DNA of 64,000 nucleotides from Bostrychus sinensis (taxonomy: Eukaryota > Chordata > Actinopteri > Gobiiformes > Eleotridae). The notes beneath the pieces are model-generated. The model was not told where the DNA came from. It worked only from the letters and a program-made list of their open reading frames with translations, and did not search any database. The number at the start of each line of letters is the position of its first letter. The stretch's first letter is position 1. Made by a program: the position numbers and the translations under genes. Positions 28,001 through 43,000 of the stretch are shown piece by piece. The DNA lies in the NCBI GenBank assembly GCA_020698575.1, contig CM036248.1, positions 15,963,729-16,027,728 of the forward strand. The letters are read 5' to 3'.

Positions 28001-31000
28001 TATGTGCAATAAAATTTCCCATTTGTCAGATTTTGCCATCCATGTTTAATCAAGTAATTTGCTGTAAGTGCATGTTGACCTCATGAAGATTTACTGAAAA
28101 CAAGATCTCACCAAATAAACAGCTATCTGCCGTTGGTGCATTAGGAAATGTGGTCTTTAATTGCAGTTTGAAAATCTGAAATGTCATACCCACTAGAACA
28201 GGGGATGCATTCTACATAAAACATTTTAACTCTTTCACCTCCACTGTCCTCATTTCCAGTCCAACATCCAGACTGATCACTCTGGGATCTCGGCGCGCAT
28301 CCAGTCCTCTCCGACCCACAGTCTTTACGTCTTTGTCAGGAACTTTGTCTGTCGCATCGGAGAAGACTCTGAACTCTTCATGTCTCTCTACGACCCAATC
28401 AAACAGACCATTATCAGGTAATAATCTGACTTAAACCCAAATTCCTCTGATTGCTTAGGAACTTCCTAACTCCTAACCCAGACATACATAACCGTCTGTC
28501 ATAATAAAAGCTTTCTGAATTGCCTCTGTAGTAAGAAAATGAGGTAAGAAAGAGACTTCAATGCTTCCCTTCATACACGCTTTAGTAAATGGACCTCAGA
28601 TCATAATTTAGTAATAGGAAAGGAGTCATTCAGAGTACTTTACTCTAAATTGTCAAAAATTAAAAATGTGATTGGTGGAGAATAAGGTGCACTTGTTATC
28701 AGTTTTAAGGCTGTTGTAGTTTTTATTAAGCACAGGGTTCGTACAGTCATGGAAAACCTGGAAAAGTCATGGAAATTTGAAATGCAATTTCCTGGTAAAG
28801 TTTTGGAATTTTATATTTTGATGTAAAGTTTTGGAAAATTTGGGAAATTTAAACAGTCTGAGTAACATTTGGCCACCCCTAGTTAAACTGCGCCAGCTAG
28901 AATACTGTAAATATAAGTGTTCAGTAGAAACACTGTCTTTCTGGCCTCACTGCAAGAAAAAGTAACCAGTATCTAAATACGTTTTTTGCTGGCCTTTGGC
29001 TCTTTTGGTTTTGGTAATGCTTTAAAGCATAGATGATTATTTTATTTCAAATGCAGCATAATTATCTTTTAATCACCGGTGTGTATGCTCTAGGTCAGTA
29101 AAATTAGTGGACTAATATATTTCTGGGGGAAGAAGCCCCAACAGTTTTTTTTTTCTTCAACTGACTAATTTTCAAATTTAACAAATAAAATTGCAGCAAA
29201 AGTATGTACCACATTGGACATTTTGAATACTATTTAAACAGGTGTAAGTCATTCTTCAGGTCCAAGACCTGTAAAATGTCTTACACTTATACAAATGACT
29301 TTCCAAAGTCAAGGAAAAGTCATGGAAAATTCTTGATAAAAAAGTGTATGAACCCTGTAAACAGCTTTCAGGTCACATACCTCCCCTCCTTGGACAGTGT
29401 GGTCAGATTGTCCAAATACTGGCAAAACTTCCTAAGGAACAATATTATACTTTATTCTTATAGCTGACCTCACGACAAAGGCTAACAAACAGGAGTTAAG
29501 AATTAGGAGCTGTCTTTGAAGGAATTTGCATTCAGCCTCGGTCTTTTGACATGAACAGCAGTCACCATTGATAAACTTTTTAACTTTACACCCCTTTCTC
29601 AAATTTTTCCTGAAAAGTCTCTCTGCTCTTCTTTTCTTATTTGTTCTATTGTGGAACTCCACTAAATTACAATGTCCCTAAGCCAAAAATAAGTGTATAA
29701 AAACAAATGATAGGGTAGCAGCTAGTGACTGACAGTTGTGTGTGGTGCCTGACAGTGCTGATGCCATGTCCTGTCACTCACTGTCATACTCGGTATATCT
29801 TTGTTTCAGTGCCAGCATTTAGGCCTGAATTAATGATAGTATTTTTCTTGTCTGTTATAGATACACTGCATCTTCTTTTTTAGAGTTACACTTTGCAAAT
29901 GCAAAAAATCATTCAAAGTTTGCCGAAAAATTAAATATATTACAAATCAGTCCAGTTTTAAAGACGTTTTGTTAATTTGTAATTGTAATATAGTTGATTT
30001 TTTTATAAGAAATAAATTCTATCGTATATTATATAGTAAAAAAAACAAAAAACAACAACAACAAATGTACAGGCTCAAGTCAATGTATTAGAATATTGCG
30101 GAAAGATAACTTTATTCTTATTTCAGTACTTCAATTCAAAGTGAAACATACATTAAATAGCCACAGGAGTCCAAGCCAGTCCGCACTTTGTGCGGGTCCC
30201 AAGTGGCAAGGCACACATAAATGGAGAGAGCTGTATGTGCAGGATAGGCTTCTAGTGTAAAAGCTAAGCCCAAACAAAATGCAAATCACTGCATGGTAGG
30301 AGACAGACGATCTGCTGTGGCATCTCTGGAAAAGCTGAACTGGAAGAAGTAGCCATAATATTACATATTTATCATAATCATTACAATTAAAATAAATAAA
30401 TGCCTGAAATATTGTACTCCGTGTGTACTAGCAGAGTTGACAATGTTTTTTTGTTTTTTTTTACTTATTTGTGAAGTGAAAATTACCTGGTCCGATGGGG
30501 TAGCAAAGGCTTCCCCAAAGAAATCGACATGCTCAACAACCTGAAAGTCGTCTTTACTGTAAGTAACCACAAGAGGGCATTGTTACACTATGTTCAGCCA
30601 CTTCTTGAACGTGATTTGTGTTGTGACCTGTTTTTACTCACTCTGCATCTGTGTTTCCATTTTTATTCTTTTGTTTTCAGGACTTAGGGAATAAGGATCT
30701 CAGTAGGGAGAAGATTTATCTCATTTGTCAAATAGTACGAGTAGGAAGGATGGACCTGAAGGAATCTACCAAGAAGTGTACTCTCGGGTTAAGACGGCCA
30801 TTTGGGGTGGCAGGTACTTAGTTATTTACATGCACAGTAGACATTAAAGTCACGTATTTTGGATTTATGTTTATGTTTTCCTGAAAGGTTACATTTTTAT
30901 TTTATTTGTTCATTGCTTCAGGCGATTTAGCCCCAAATCTCAAGTGGTTAAACCTCTTGGTGCAGCCATAGTTGATTGTTGCACAAACAAAACTAAAATA

Positions 31001-34000
31001 TTTATGATGACCACGCATTCTTTTCTTTATGCCCTGGGCCTTTTTTGTTTTTGCTACCTCAGATGAGTAGATGTTATACCACAAGAAGTCTAAAGTATAT
31101 ATTTGATAAAGATATCAAAAATAAAGATTATCATGAATAAAATATTAACAGAGGCTTTTGAGAGTGGTAATTTTTATTTATTTATTTGAAAAGCAGAGAA
31201 TATTGTACTTACACATGCTTTTTCTTTCCTGGCAGTGATGGATATCAGTGATATAATTAAAGGGAAGATCGAATGTGATGAAGAAAAGCAGTTTTTCATC
31301 CCCTTTTTCCCGTATGTAATGTTGTTTCTTTTTAGTTGAAATGCATGTGCTAACAGATGCATCTCAATTAATTGTAGAAAACTCAGTTTATTTCAGTAGT
31401 TCAACTGAGAGTGAAATGTGTGTAAATGTGTACTACTGGTCAAAAGCTTTTGAACAGCCTAACTTTTTCATTGGTTTTATTGAAATTCAAGCAGTTCAAG
31501 TCCAATTAATAGCTTGAAATGGCACAAAGTGAAAAACTGCCAGAAAACAGTAAAAAGGTTAAGGTTACCCAAATCTGAAAAATAAAGTACATTTCAAAGT
31601 TATACACAAGACATTTTTATGAGTTGTACAGAGTGAGAGTCACCCTGAACCAAAACAACTGCTACAGCGTTCTGCAGGGCCATGTAGTGCCCTCTGGTAG
31701 GAGTCCATACAGCAAAATAATGACCCTAAACATAAATCCAAGCTTTGCCAGGACAAAATGCTTGAACATGTAGTGGCCAGCACAGTCTTAAGACTTAAAC
31801 CTTATCGAGCTGGTTTGGGATAAACTGGGCAGAAGAGTAAAAGCAAGTGTCACTCATTAATGGGAACTTCAGCAAAAGAGTTAGTGAAGAACTTTCTGAA
31901 GAATATTTGGTTTCCAGTGCAGGAACCATGAGTTTGTTAAGCCATCATATCTGCAAAAGGTGGCTACTTTGATGGGTCAAAAGTTTAGATTAATTTTGGT
32001 TTATAAACTGATTCCAAGATTTCTTTATTAACTTCAAATGTTTATTTGTTTCTGTGCTCTCATTTCAGAGTACAATGAGACATTGAACTGCATGCATTTT
32101 AAACAAACTGGTAAAATTTATGTGCTCGAAAACCTTTGACCTGTAGTGTATATTACTTATATAGATTCAGTACACACAGTAAACAAATGAAGTATTTATT
32201 TATAATGATAATTCTAACTTACAGTCAATGAAAAAAAAGAAAGAATAATGCATAATATTACTTAATCATCATCACAGTTAAAATAGATGCACCACAATAT
32301 TTTATCATTTACTGTATAACACATGTTTTTCAGGGTTGTTGCCGAGAATGATTTTCTCCACACTTTATTAAACAAAGTAACAGCATTAAGAGGAGACAGT
32401 GGGGGCCAAGGTAAAGTTTGTCACAGTTTGCGTAACTTGATTATATACACTCAAGTTAGTGGCTCTGTATGTCTTAAGCTGGAGTTATTTATGGTCCCAC
32501 AGAATGGTGATTTCTCTTTGCCTCCTACCTCGTCTCTCTGCTGAGTGAAAATGAAGGACATTAATCTGATGGATAGTATTTGCCCTTGAGCCTGTGTTTT
32601 CATATTAGCTCGCCTTTATTTCTCCCTCCTCAGCTTTCGGTCTTGCCACTCAGTATCTCATGTTTATGGTTGACTTTGACAGCTTCTGAATGACACAGTC
32701 TTGTTTAACATCGAAAACTGAACTGGACTCTACTTTCATTTTTTCACTTGCCCCTGAAGGCCTCACGTCTGACCTACATAGAGCATGTGTAAAAAGCACA
32801 GAGTCGAGCAGATTTAGCCAAAGAAACCTCGAGGCAGCTATAAGTTTGTTCTTAACATTAGCCCCCTCTAATTTCTTCTTCCTGTCACTTTGAGATAATT
32901 TTATATCACATTTTCTGTCAAATCGTCCCTGTCTGGTCCTAAATCTGTCTTTGAAGTCATTAGATTTTATGTCTTTATCATCTCTTCATCTTAACTGTCC
33001 TGCATCTTTTAATAAACAAAATGTGGGTATGGATGGCAGTATTTCCCAAATGAAGGATCTGGACCCAAAAGCAGGTTGTGAGGAGATCAAAATAGTTCTA
33101 ATGTTAAAGCCAAAATATTATTTTAGAAAAGAAATGGTGAAAGAGATTAAAAAAACACACACCACAAAGGCTGTAGTATAATTTAGAAAATGAACTGGGT
33201 CAGCTAGTAAAATAATTGAGAATTAAGGAGAACCACAGATTTATGATAAATGTTCAAAGTTAATTTAAAATATGAATCATATGTGTGAATCATAGCCATA
33301 CACGTTTTTGTTTTTTGGCGCAGGTTCTAGATAAACCACACCTTTCTTCTGTAAAAGCTAATGCTTTTTTGTCAGGATGAATTAATTTCAATATTTACAG
33401 ACCTTGAGGGGTGTTATTAATTTATTTAGCTTGAAACTGGTCTGACATTTTGGGACATGGCCTGTGCTTCTATTGTTGCTATGCAACCACCAGGTGCCTC
33501 TACTTTAGTTTGACAAGAGTTACCAGGATATTATCTCTGATATGTGGCATTAAACCAAACCACCCAGGCAGGTGATTGTTGGTTTCTATGGTTTATCAGT
33601 TTATGCTTTTGTTTTAAATAGATTATAACACATTAGGACTGGGATTTAAGGCAATAGAACATTTAATCAAAGAATAGACAATGACATTGGCCACAATCTT
33701 ATTTTGTAAAATAATCCCCCCTGAATACATCTTTTTGTTTTCTTTGTCTTCTTTCCCCCTGCAGGTCTGTGGGTGACCATGAAGGCGTTGGTTGGAGACA
33801 TAGTCCAGATCAGAAAGGAGTACCCTCACCTGGTGGACCGCAGCACTGTTGTGGCTCGAAAACTGGGTTTCCCTGAGATTATAATGCCAGGGGATGTTCG
33901 CAACGACATCTATCTGACTCTGCAGGGCGGCGACTTTGACAAATACAACAAGACCACACAGAAAAACGTGGAAGCCATAATGTGGGTCTGTGATGAGGAG

Positions 34001-37000
34001 GGCAAGGTCATACAGGTGAACAGTTCAACGAGAGTGTTTGTTCACGGCGAGATTGGTTTGAGTGCCTAGAAATGGAGGTGGTGCAGGCCAGATAGAAAGC
34101 CTGCCACTTATCAAGAGTTTATTTAAGCTGTTATAGTCAAGAGCACACTGTGGCTTTATCTGAGGGAAATAAATCTATACTGTACATAAGATAAACTCAC
34201 ACAGATGTAATATGTATAGTGCAATATTTTTTTTTCTCTTTTTCTTAGAACTCCATCTGTTTAGGAGCTGGGGATAAACCGGTCAGCGAGTACAGGTCTG
34301 TCATCTACTACCAGATCAAACAGCCGCGCTGGATGGAGACATTTAAGGTGAGCTAAATGTGGGACTGGGTAATCTGTAGCTGATAATCATGATAGTAAGT
34401 GCAGTAAGTCCACAATATGCATCAAATAAAGTGTAATATTAACTTTTGCCATAATGATTTATTTGCAAATATTAGAGATGTATATTAGAACTTGTGGCCA
34501 CACAATAAAGCATTAGTTAAGAGTTAGTTAAGGGTTAGAGAACAGATTAATATTTATTACAAAGCAGTACTTCAACATTAATAAACACCATTTCTATTAA
34601 TAACATTCTTGAATAATAAACACAAATAAATTAAAGTAAAATGATCAAACCTTGTTTTTTTATGTTTAGATATTTTTGGCATTCCTTTAGGCTGTATTGA
34701 TAGGATGGAGAGTATAGTAGGAAATTGAGGAAAGAGCAGGGAGGGACATTCGGCAAATTGTCAGAGTCTGGAATCAAACCCACAGCGCCGAGGCAGGCTG
34801 TAGTTGCCCTTCATTTGCATCGCAGCTCTACCACCAAGCCATACGGCAGCATATAAAACCTTATTAATATACTACTAACTATTTATTCATAAAATATTGT
34901 TGTTTATTAATACTGTATTAATGCTTAAAAGTTGTAAGTTGTTTGAAATTGTTCATGGATACAGCAACATTTACAGGACATGGCATGTTTAAAAGACTTG
35001 AGGTGCAAAATAAACTCTTTTAAATGAACTCCAATGTAGCAAATGCCACAGTCACTCCAGCAGCTGATTCTAGCTCATTCTGGTTTAAGAGATGAGTGTC
35101 TCGTAATACAAAGCTGCATGTGTGGAAGACGAACATAGTGCTTAAATTACTTTTGAAAAATGTTAGGATTTTCTTCACATTTCCTTTATATTGCTTTATA
35201 TCACAAAGTAACACAATTGTTATATTGCAGTTGATTTATCTTTTCAAACTGGAGACCTTATATAAGACTTTTTTAAAATTCTGTAATAACATGAGTTGTG
35301 CCCCAGGTGGCTGTCCCTCTGGAGGAAATGCACAGGATTCATTTACGCTTCATGTTCAGACATCGCTCTTCCCAGGAGTGTAAGTATCAGGGCCTTTTCT
35401 TGTGTTTTCACTTTGCCAGTACATTCACACTCGAAGCCCTTCCCTCTGATCCCCAAAGTATAATTTGACACCAAAGGACCGACTGATTGGAAGCAATTTA
35501 GGAAATTACCCTAAGCATCATTACACACACTTGATTATAGGAATAACCAGGCTTTCTTCCAGTGATTTAATTTTCAGTTTCTTGCCTAATCCTATTTTTG
35601 TTTATTTATCTGCAGCTAAGGACAAGAGCGAGAAGAACTTCGCAATGGCCTTTGTGCGTCTAATGAAGGAGGATGGGACAGTGCTGCAGGATGGACTGCA
35701 TGACCTTATTGTCTTCAAGGTCAGAAACTGAAATGGAAAAGACAAATGCATACAAATCAAGGTTTAGGCAGAAATCCACTCTTCTAGGCAAATGTTTACT
35801 CACTAAACTTCATTCACCACAAGTTTCTGAGAGTGCTAAAAAGGCCTGGAAGAATGAGTCGGGCTGTGCTACCTTCAATTCCCAGGGCAGAAAACAAAGA
35901 CTGACATTGACATGGTTTTGTGAGGCGCCTCTGAAATACATTAGAGTTTGTTTGTTTACAGAAAACAACAAAAACGTGATAGTTTTTTTGAAAAATTAGA
36001 TCCACAGATATGTGCAAGAAAAGTGCAAAAGGGTTATTAATATGATTGCATAAATCAATAATCAATTATTTTGACAAACTGGAAATGGCTTAAATAATGA
36101 ATAATGTTATTTTATAAGTAACAACCACCAAAGCAAGTCCAAAGTTACAGTACAGTTAGCCTGGCTGGAAGATTGAGGCCACCCAGACAGCTTGACTGAA
36201 GCCAAATAGATTTCCTGCCAAATGAAGCAGAGCTAAGATTGAGTCCCCTTATTGATTAAATGCCAAATGCAGTAATGATTAATTACTAGTGATTCAGTCA
36301 AAGACCAAGTAGATAGACCTCCTCTCCCCTCTTTCCTAAATCTCTCTCCTTATCCGCGCATTTCTTTCTTTGTCTGTGCCACTCACGACCCGACCCCTTT
36401 CACTGCTCAATAATTAGTACTTTAATTGCTATTAGAAAGACAGAGAGGTTCAAGGTAAATGATCCAAGTAAAATAGTTCATATTTAGGGCAATGCAAGGT
36501 ACATAGCCTTACATAACAACTGCACAGCGTTTGTGCTGATATCCCATGGTGGCTTTGTCTTTTCCCAATGTTATTTTTTGACCCAGATTTATTTTAACAC
36601 AACAAAATCTAAATATATATGCCTTTGATAATCAGTTTGTCTGTGTTGTTGTTGATATTCTTCCACTTCCTGTCCAAACAGGGAGACAGCAAGCGCATGG
36701 AAGACGTGTCCTGCTACCTATCATTGCCCTCCACCCGTCACCAACAGGGTGACCTCCACAAGGGGGCAGCTCTGAGCCGCAGCTCCAGCAGTTTGTCTGG
36801 GAGCACAGGAGGCCTGTCAGTCAGCTCCAGAGACAGCTTCACCATCTCCACTCTGGTCTGCTCCACCAAACTCACCCAGAATGGTAGGTGATTGTTAAAC
36901 AGGTTTGCAGATACCTTATATTTAACACTTCAGTTGTTAACTGTATGATTTTTTTTGCCCACATCCAATATATGTAATGGTTTATAGACTTATATGGCAG

Positions 37001-40000
37001 TTTTGGCAGCAACATTTCTTATCTTTTACCTGCAAATTTCCTACTTCAAAAATACATTAGGAATTAGATATTGTTAGATAAGTGACTAGATTTGACAAAA
37101 AAACTATTGGTATGTGTACTCATTGAGCAGGAGTAGGATATGTAATATGGTAGAAAGTGTATTTTTAGTTTAGTTCATTTGTTTAATGAGCCCAACTTTG
37201 CCCAAAATAAGCAATTATATGTAGTGGTTTTCATTAAGTTGACTAAAGGTTAATGTGATTAGCTAAAGGAGTCAAATATGGCTGCCAGCAGGTAAGTGTC
37301 TTTATTCTATCATTAAAAACTCTGGCAAGACTCCAGCACAAAGTGACACTCCTCTGTCCAAATGCGTAGTCACACATCCGCTCAGGTACAGGTGCTCTAT
37401 ACCAGCTGTTACTGAGGAAGCCAGTCCATCACTGTAATGAACATTATCCTGTAATATTAATCACCTGTGCTGCTGGATCAGACAGTCTGGTCCGCACATA
37501 CACATGCACTGTCCCTCAGATGTGTGCACTCAGTGTCCAGGGCCACCCACCAGATGTGCAACCTGGCCTGAAGTGATTGGAGAGGGGAAGCAGTGAGTGT
37601 CGAGCAGGCAGCCCTTTGGAGACAAAAACATGCCGTGTGTCAGAGTTTAACAGAATTAATTGCAGCAAAACACTCCAGCTGAATTTAAAGTGAAACTAAT
37701 CATTTGGGGAAAAGTAAAAAAAAAACAAAACAACAACTTTATTTGTCTCCTACAGTTATTTGGGAGGCACACAGAGCAGTTTATACAGAAAAGCAGCAGC
37801 CATGTAGTGTACAAAAATAGGAGTAATAATACAAACAAAAAGAGAAAAACTAAAGTAATGATAATAATACAAATAGAATAAGAAATAACAAATCCAGCCA
37901 TATAGGTTTCACTATCCAGTGTAATCTTTGAGCCAGTCCCAAGCCCGGATAATATCATTTACTTTGATCCTTTGAAGGGAAAAGTTGCATGAAAAAAAAA
38001 AAAAAAAGAAGAGAATAAGGCACCCATTCCCAAAATCAAGACTGCCACATGGACCCCCAACTATAGAACTTCACTCTATTAATAAGGATGTCATATTTTT
38101 CTCCATATATTTCTATGAAAACATCACAAAACCATTGACTCTTGGCCTAATTTTTTTTAAAGTAATATGTTTTAAACAACTATATAACTGTATTTCATTT
38201 CAAATTCAATTTCTTTTTATGTGCTTAATATAGACAGCCTCTGGGGGCCCACCTACAGTACCATCATGGACCCCCTGGGGGCCCCGGACCCCACTTTGGG
38301 ACCCACTGGAATAAGGAATAGAAAATCTAAGGGGATAAGGGTAAAATGGTTGTGGCATTTATATACTGTATATAGGTAGAATTATCAACTGAATATGGCA
38401 CTGACAGTTATATGTGGTATAGCTACATATTGTGTTTACAAAATATTGCCTCTTTAATTGTGATTATTAAAAATGTTACTTAAGATACTCATAGATTGGA
38501 TGTTTGTGAAAACGATTAACCATCAGTCCCATGTGGAAAGAATTTAACTGGAAAGTAAACATTCAATATTTTAAAATGCCATATATTATTTCTAAATTTG
38601 ATAAAAGCAAAACAAATTTATGCTAGAGAAAATGTGGACAAATTGGAGGGCGTTTGTAATGAAATATCTAATATTTTGCAATATTATATAATGTATTATA
38701 TAATAATGACCCGCTGAGTGCTCCCATGTGACTCATTAAGTAAGGAAAAAAAGTACCTACTGAAATTTCTTGTACTAGTAGTTAAAAAGATGATAACTCT
38801 GTCTTGCCACTGCCCCCCTTTTGTTCAGTGGAAAGAGAAAACTTGTCCAGCTGTATACAATGGAAAAGATAACTGCTAAACTTAACCTAACCATTGACAT
38901 ATTAAAGAAGAGATGGACTCCCTTGATCAACCAATTTGGTCTGAAACTATAAGATAGAAATATATTTTCCTCAGTTGTAGACAGTTGATCTTGACTAACT
39001 AAGTACCTGTTTGCTGAGCCTATGCACTATGTTTCTTGCTGTTTTTCTCTTACTTATTATTCTAGATAAATGTAAAAAGCTTTGTACGATGTGAAGTCTG
39101 GTGAATGTATAATGAATGTAAAGCTTGCAATATTAATAAACCCATTTGTTAAATAAAAAAAAAAAAGATACTCATAAATTGTATTGTGTCTGTATTATAG
39201 TTGGCTTGCTGGGATTGCTCAAGTGGAGGACGCGCCCAGAGCTTCTCAAAGAAAACCTTGAAAAACTAAAGATCATTGATGGAGAAGAGGTGGTGAAGGT
39301 CAGTATCTGGATAATGATGAGTCAGAACAACATGTATACACTCTGTACTTACTGTAGCTCTAAGTTTGTTTTCCTTTGTATTCATAGTTTCTTCAAGACA
39401 CACTGGATGCTTTGTTCAACATCATGATGGAGCACTCTCAGACTGACGACTATGACATTCTTGTCTTTGATGCCTTGGTAAGTGTGTGTTTGTGTAGATA
39501 TGCACTCAGCAGCCTCATGTAAATCTGTCTTGTTGTTAGATTTGTCTGATATTTTGACAAGCTGCTCCTGTACAAACCCATGCTGATATTGTTGTGTTTC
39601 CCTGCTCCATCCTTGTAAATAAACACGTCTATCAAATGTAACTGTTAACATACAGTGCAAAATATTGTATCTCTGCCTCTCCTCCAGATACATATTATAG
39701 GGCTCATCGCTGACAGAAAGTTTCAACACTTCAACACAGTGCTGGAGGCATATATCAAGCAGCATTTCAGCGCCACACTGGCTTACAAGTAGGTTATTCA
39801 CTCAATATGCTGATATTCTACTAATGTCTCTCCTATTGTGTTACAACAGCAATTCACAATTTATTACTTCAACATGAAACTATGATAAAATAAGTTTGTT
39901 TGTATTATTGTTAAAAGAAACCCGATATGACATAGTAAGTATAAACCTTTCCGCTACTTAATCAAAGAAGCTGCGCCCACAGTTTGCTGACAAGAGTAGT

Positions 40001-43000
40001 TTTTTCCAATTCATTTTTATTAAGGTACAAACTAGATGGTAAAAATGACTTGTTATTGTTCATATATTTGTTAAAAATGGCTTTGAACTAGTAGTACTTG
40101 TATCTAAAAGTAAGCTCCATTTGCTACAGTGGGGTTTGTGGCAATTTATTTATTAAATCTAAGCATATGTTGGCAAACTATTACGGCCCAGGACTGTAAC
40201 TGCTTGTCCAGCATAACATAAAAATTCAGAAACTTATATGATGTAAACTGTATTTTTATTTGCAAACCCCAGCGGATATTAAATTCTCTATTTATTCTTC
40301 TCATTTGGTTGGTTGCATTTCAGTCCCAAATTATGAACCGGCCTTTTCCGCTGTCCTGCTGCTGACTGTTTTTTGTTAGTCGCTTTTGTCTATCATTATT
40401 CTCTTGCTGCCATTTTTTAGGGTTCACCTTTCACATTTTAAGAGGGTCACCACTTAACGCCTGGAAGCCCAGAGGCACTTAAACTTTCAAAGCCCCTTTC
40501 AGTATTTTTTAAACACTCAGCCTCCAAGAGAGAAATGTTAAATGGATGTACCAAAAGAAGTTTGCTGACACAGTAACTATTTTTGAAGCTAATCCACTGA
40601 CAGAAACCCCTAAGACTAAAAACACATGATATATAATGACTTGTGTAGGTGGGTCATAAAATTACACCCATCTCCCTTTCCACCTCACACTCAAATGCAC
40701 TTTATTTATTTATGACTGACAGGCCTGTAGGGAATGCATGTATTGGGTAATGATTTTTTTTAAACATTCATCTCAGGGCAAATCCAAACGTCAGTAAAAG
40801 GTACATCTGTTGAGGTGTGAAATACTATTTGGCCATTTTCACCGCCTACTCCTGGTTTCCTATCATATTTTTTTCACTCTCTTGCACTTCTTCCTTCTGC
40901 CCCAAAGAAGAGATTAGCGTTTATCACAAAATTCACTTACAATTTTACCTGCTCTGTTGGATTTTACTATTCGTCTGTCATTTTATATTTTGTCGTGTCT
41001 CGTTCCTCTTTATAATGTTCTATTTCTAATAGCGTTGTTCATGTCATCTTTTAACCAGGAAGCTAATGTCTGTGCTAAAGAAATATCTCGATGTCTCCAG
41101 TCGAGGGGAACAGTGTGAGCCCATTCTTCGAACCCTTAAAGCTCTCGAGTACATCTTCAAATTTATTGTACGCTCTCGGATGCTCTATTCCCAGTAAGTA
41201 TTAGTCCAGCTTTTTAATAATCTTTTCTTAAGTCAAGACACTACAGGTAAAAACATTTGAGATTTGGGCCAGTTTTTTCCCTGAACACATAAGCACTAAA
41301 ACACTGAAAGTGTCTGACTTACACACTGATGTTTTTGTTTTATAACATTTTGTCTATAGATTCCTACCTAAAATATAACTTCCATTTTTTCAAAATACCT
41401 TTTTCTCACACTCTCCACTTCAGTAGCATCACCAACCTTTCCATTTTTCACAGAGAGATTTGATCATTTATCCTTCCTAGCCTGATTTATTTGGGCATTT
41501 TACTGTGGAAACATGGCAAACTCTTATTTTTATGGTTTTTGGCAGTATTCTCTAATTTACTGAAACACAAAATGGGATACTCATAATCCCGTGTGTAAAA
41601 GACTTTTATGAAATGTTGTTAAATTTTATACCTGGCTCTATTTAATTTAATAAATTAATTTGATAATTTATAATTTACTTATGCACATTTTTTATGTTTG
41701 CAAATTAGCACATTTCTAAGTAGACTATGCCTAATTTACAAATTAAAATATTAAATTACATAAACTTTACAATATATTTTTCATCTTGATGCCAGTAATC
41801 TACTGAAGAATGTTGTCAGTGATATCTTTCAGTTAGTACTAGTTCAGCCTAATGTCTCACTTTAACAGTTGTCACCAACACAGTCTACAATGGTGAAGAC
41901 GGGTGCTCAAAGCACTCTGACAGTGAAATCTCAAAGTAATCGTTTTTGACACCCTCCTGAGAGAAGGCTGCTGATTACAGCACTAATGTCGCTAATAAGC
42001 ATTGATGATGAAGTGCAGTGGTGTAGTGGAGCTAATGATGGGGCAGGGATGCTGAATGGGCATCCAGTGAAACACCAAGCAGACAAACCTCCAACAGAAG
42101 AGACTTATGACACTCCTGGTGTTGAGCCAAGAGCTGTGCCATTCGATAAGTGTAAACACCATTTATAACTGCAGCTCACAAGTTGATGCTGACAAGTCAA
42201 AACCCTGATCTACTATTTTATTCTATGGATGCCTCTAGGTTACTTAAGGATTTCTCTTTGCACTGGTACTTTTACTGGTGTCAGGCACATTAGCCTAAAG
42301 ATAGGTTTTTGTACTTTTTATCTATTGTTGACCAGAGCAGATATAGCCATATTGGAAACAAGAAGTTGAGAGTCAATTCTAGGTCCTCTAGGTTTAGTGT
42401 AGCACTGAAGTCAGTTCAAACCAAGTTTAAATTTCAACCTGTTTCACCAAAATTGTAAATCGCATTTTAAACTGTGACTTTTAAATTTAAATCACCACTA
42501 GTTAAGTCTTTATATTAATTAAGCAATATTATATCTTATGTTATAAATTCATTTTATCTTCAAACATAGCCTACAAACAAATGTGAACATGATCAAAACA
42601 AATAATGAATGAATAAATGAATGAATATCCTCATAATTTTTATAGCCAGTACCCTCACCTGTCATACGGGACACCAGGGTTCGGTTTTCTCAGGGCCAAA
42701 ATTCCAGCTTTGTTAAATGAGATTAAATGAAAGTTGAAAAAAAATCTATGCCAGACTAAATATACTAACTACTAGATCTTGTGGCAAACTCTGAAGGGAG
42801 CAGACATTTTTTTTATGGTTTCAGAGTGTTACTGCATGTCTATTACCTCATCTTGCTGGTGCAACTGGGTCTATGTGTCTGTATTGGTCTATATCTTCAT
42901 ACTGTTCGTTCACACTCTAAGGCAGTTGTGAATGTGTTTGGTTATGTGTATGTGTGGGTGCATTACATTATTCTCCTTCTATATGGACCCTGCCGCAGAC

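Larger units (their letters stand above)
28418..30476 (+). other. dock2 intron 8
   Basis: 2.06 kb holding an hAT-like element (28733-29357) and a dispersed element with a nested repeat (30065-30440). No gene is seen between them. Confidence 0.7.

Noticed and set aside
39382..39801. 139-codon antisense ORF
   Set aside because: It is the shadow of dock2 exons 19 and 20, which are coding on the plus strand.
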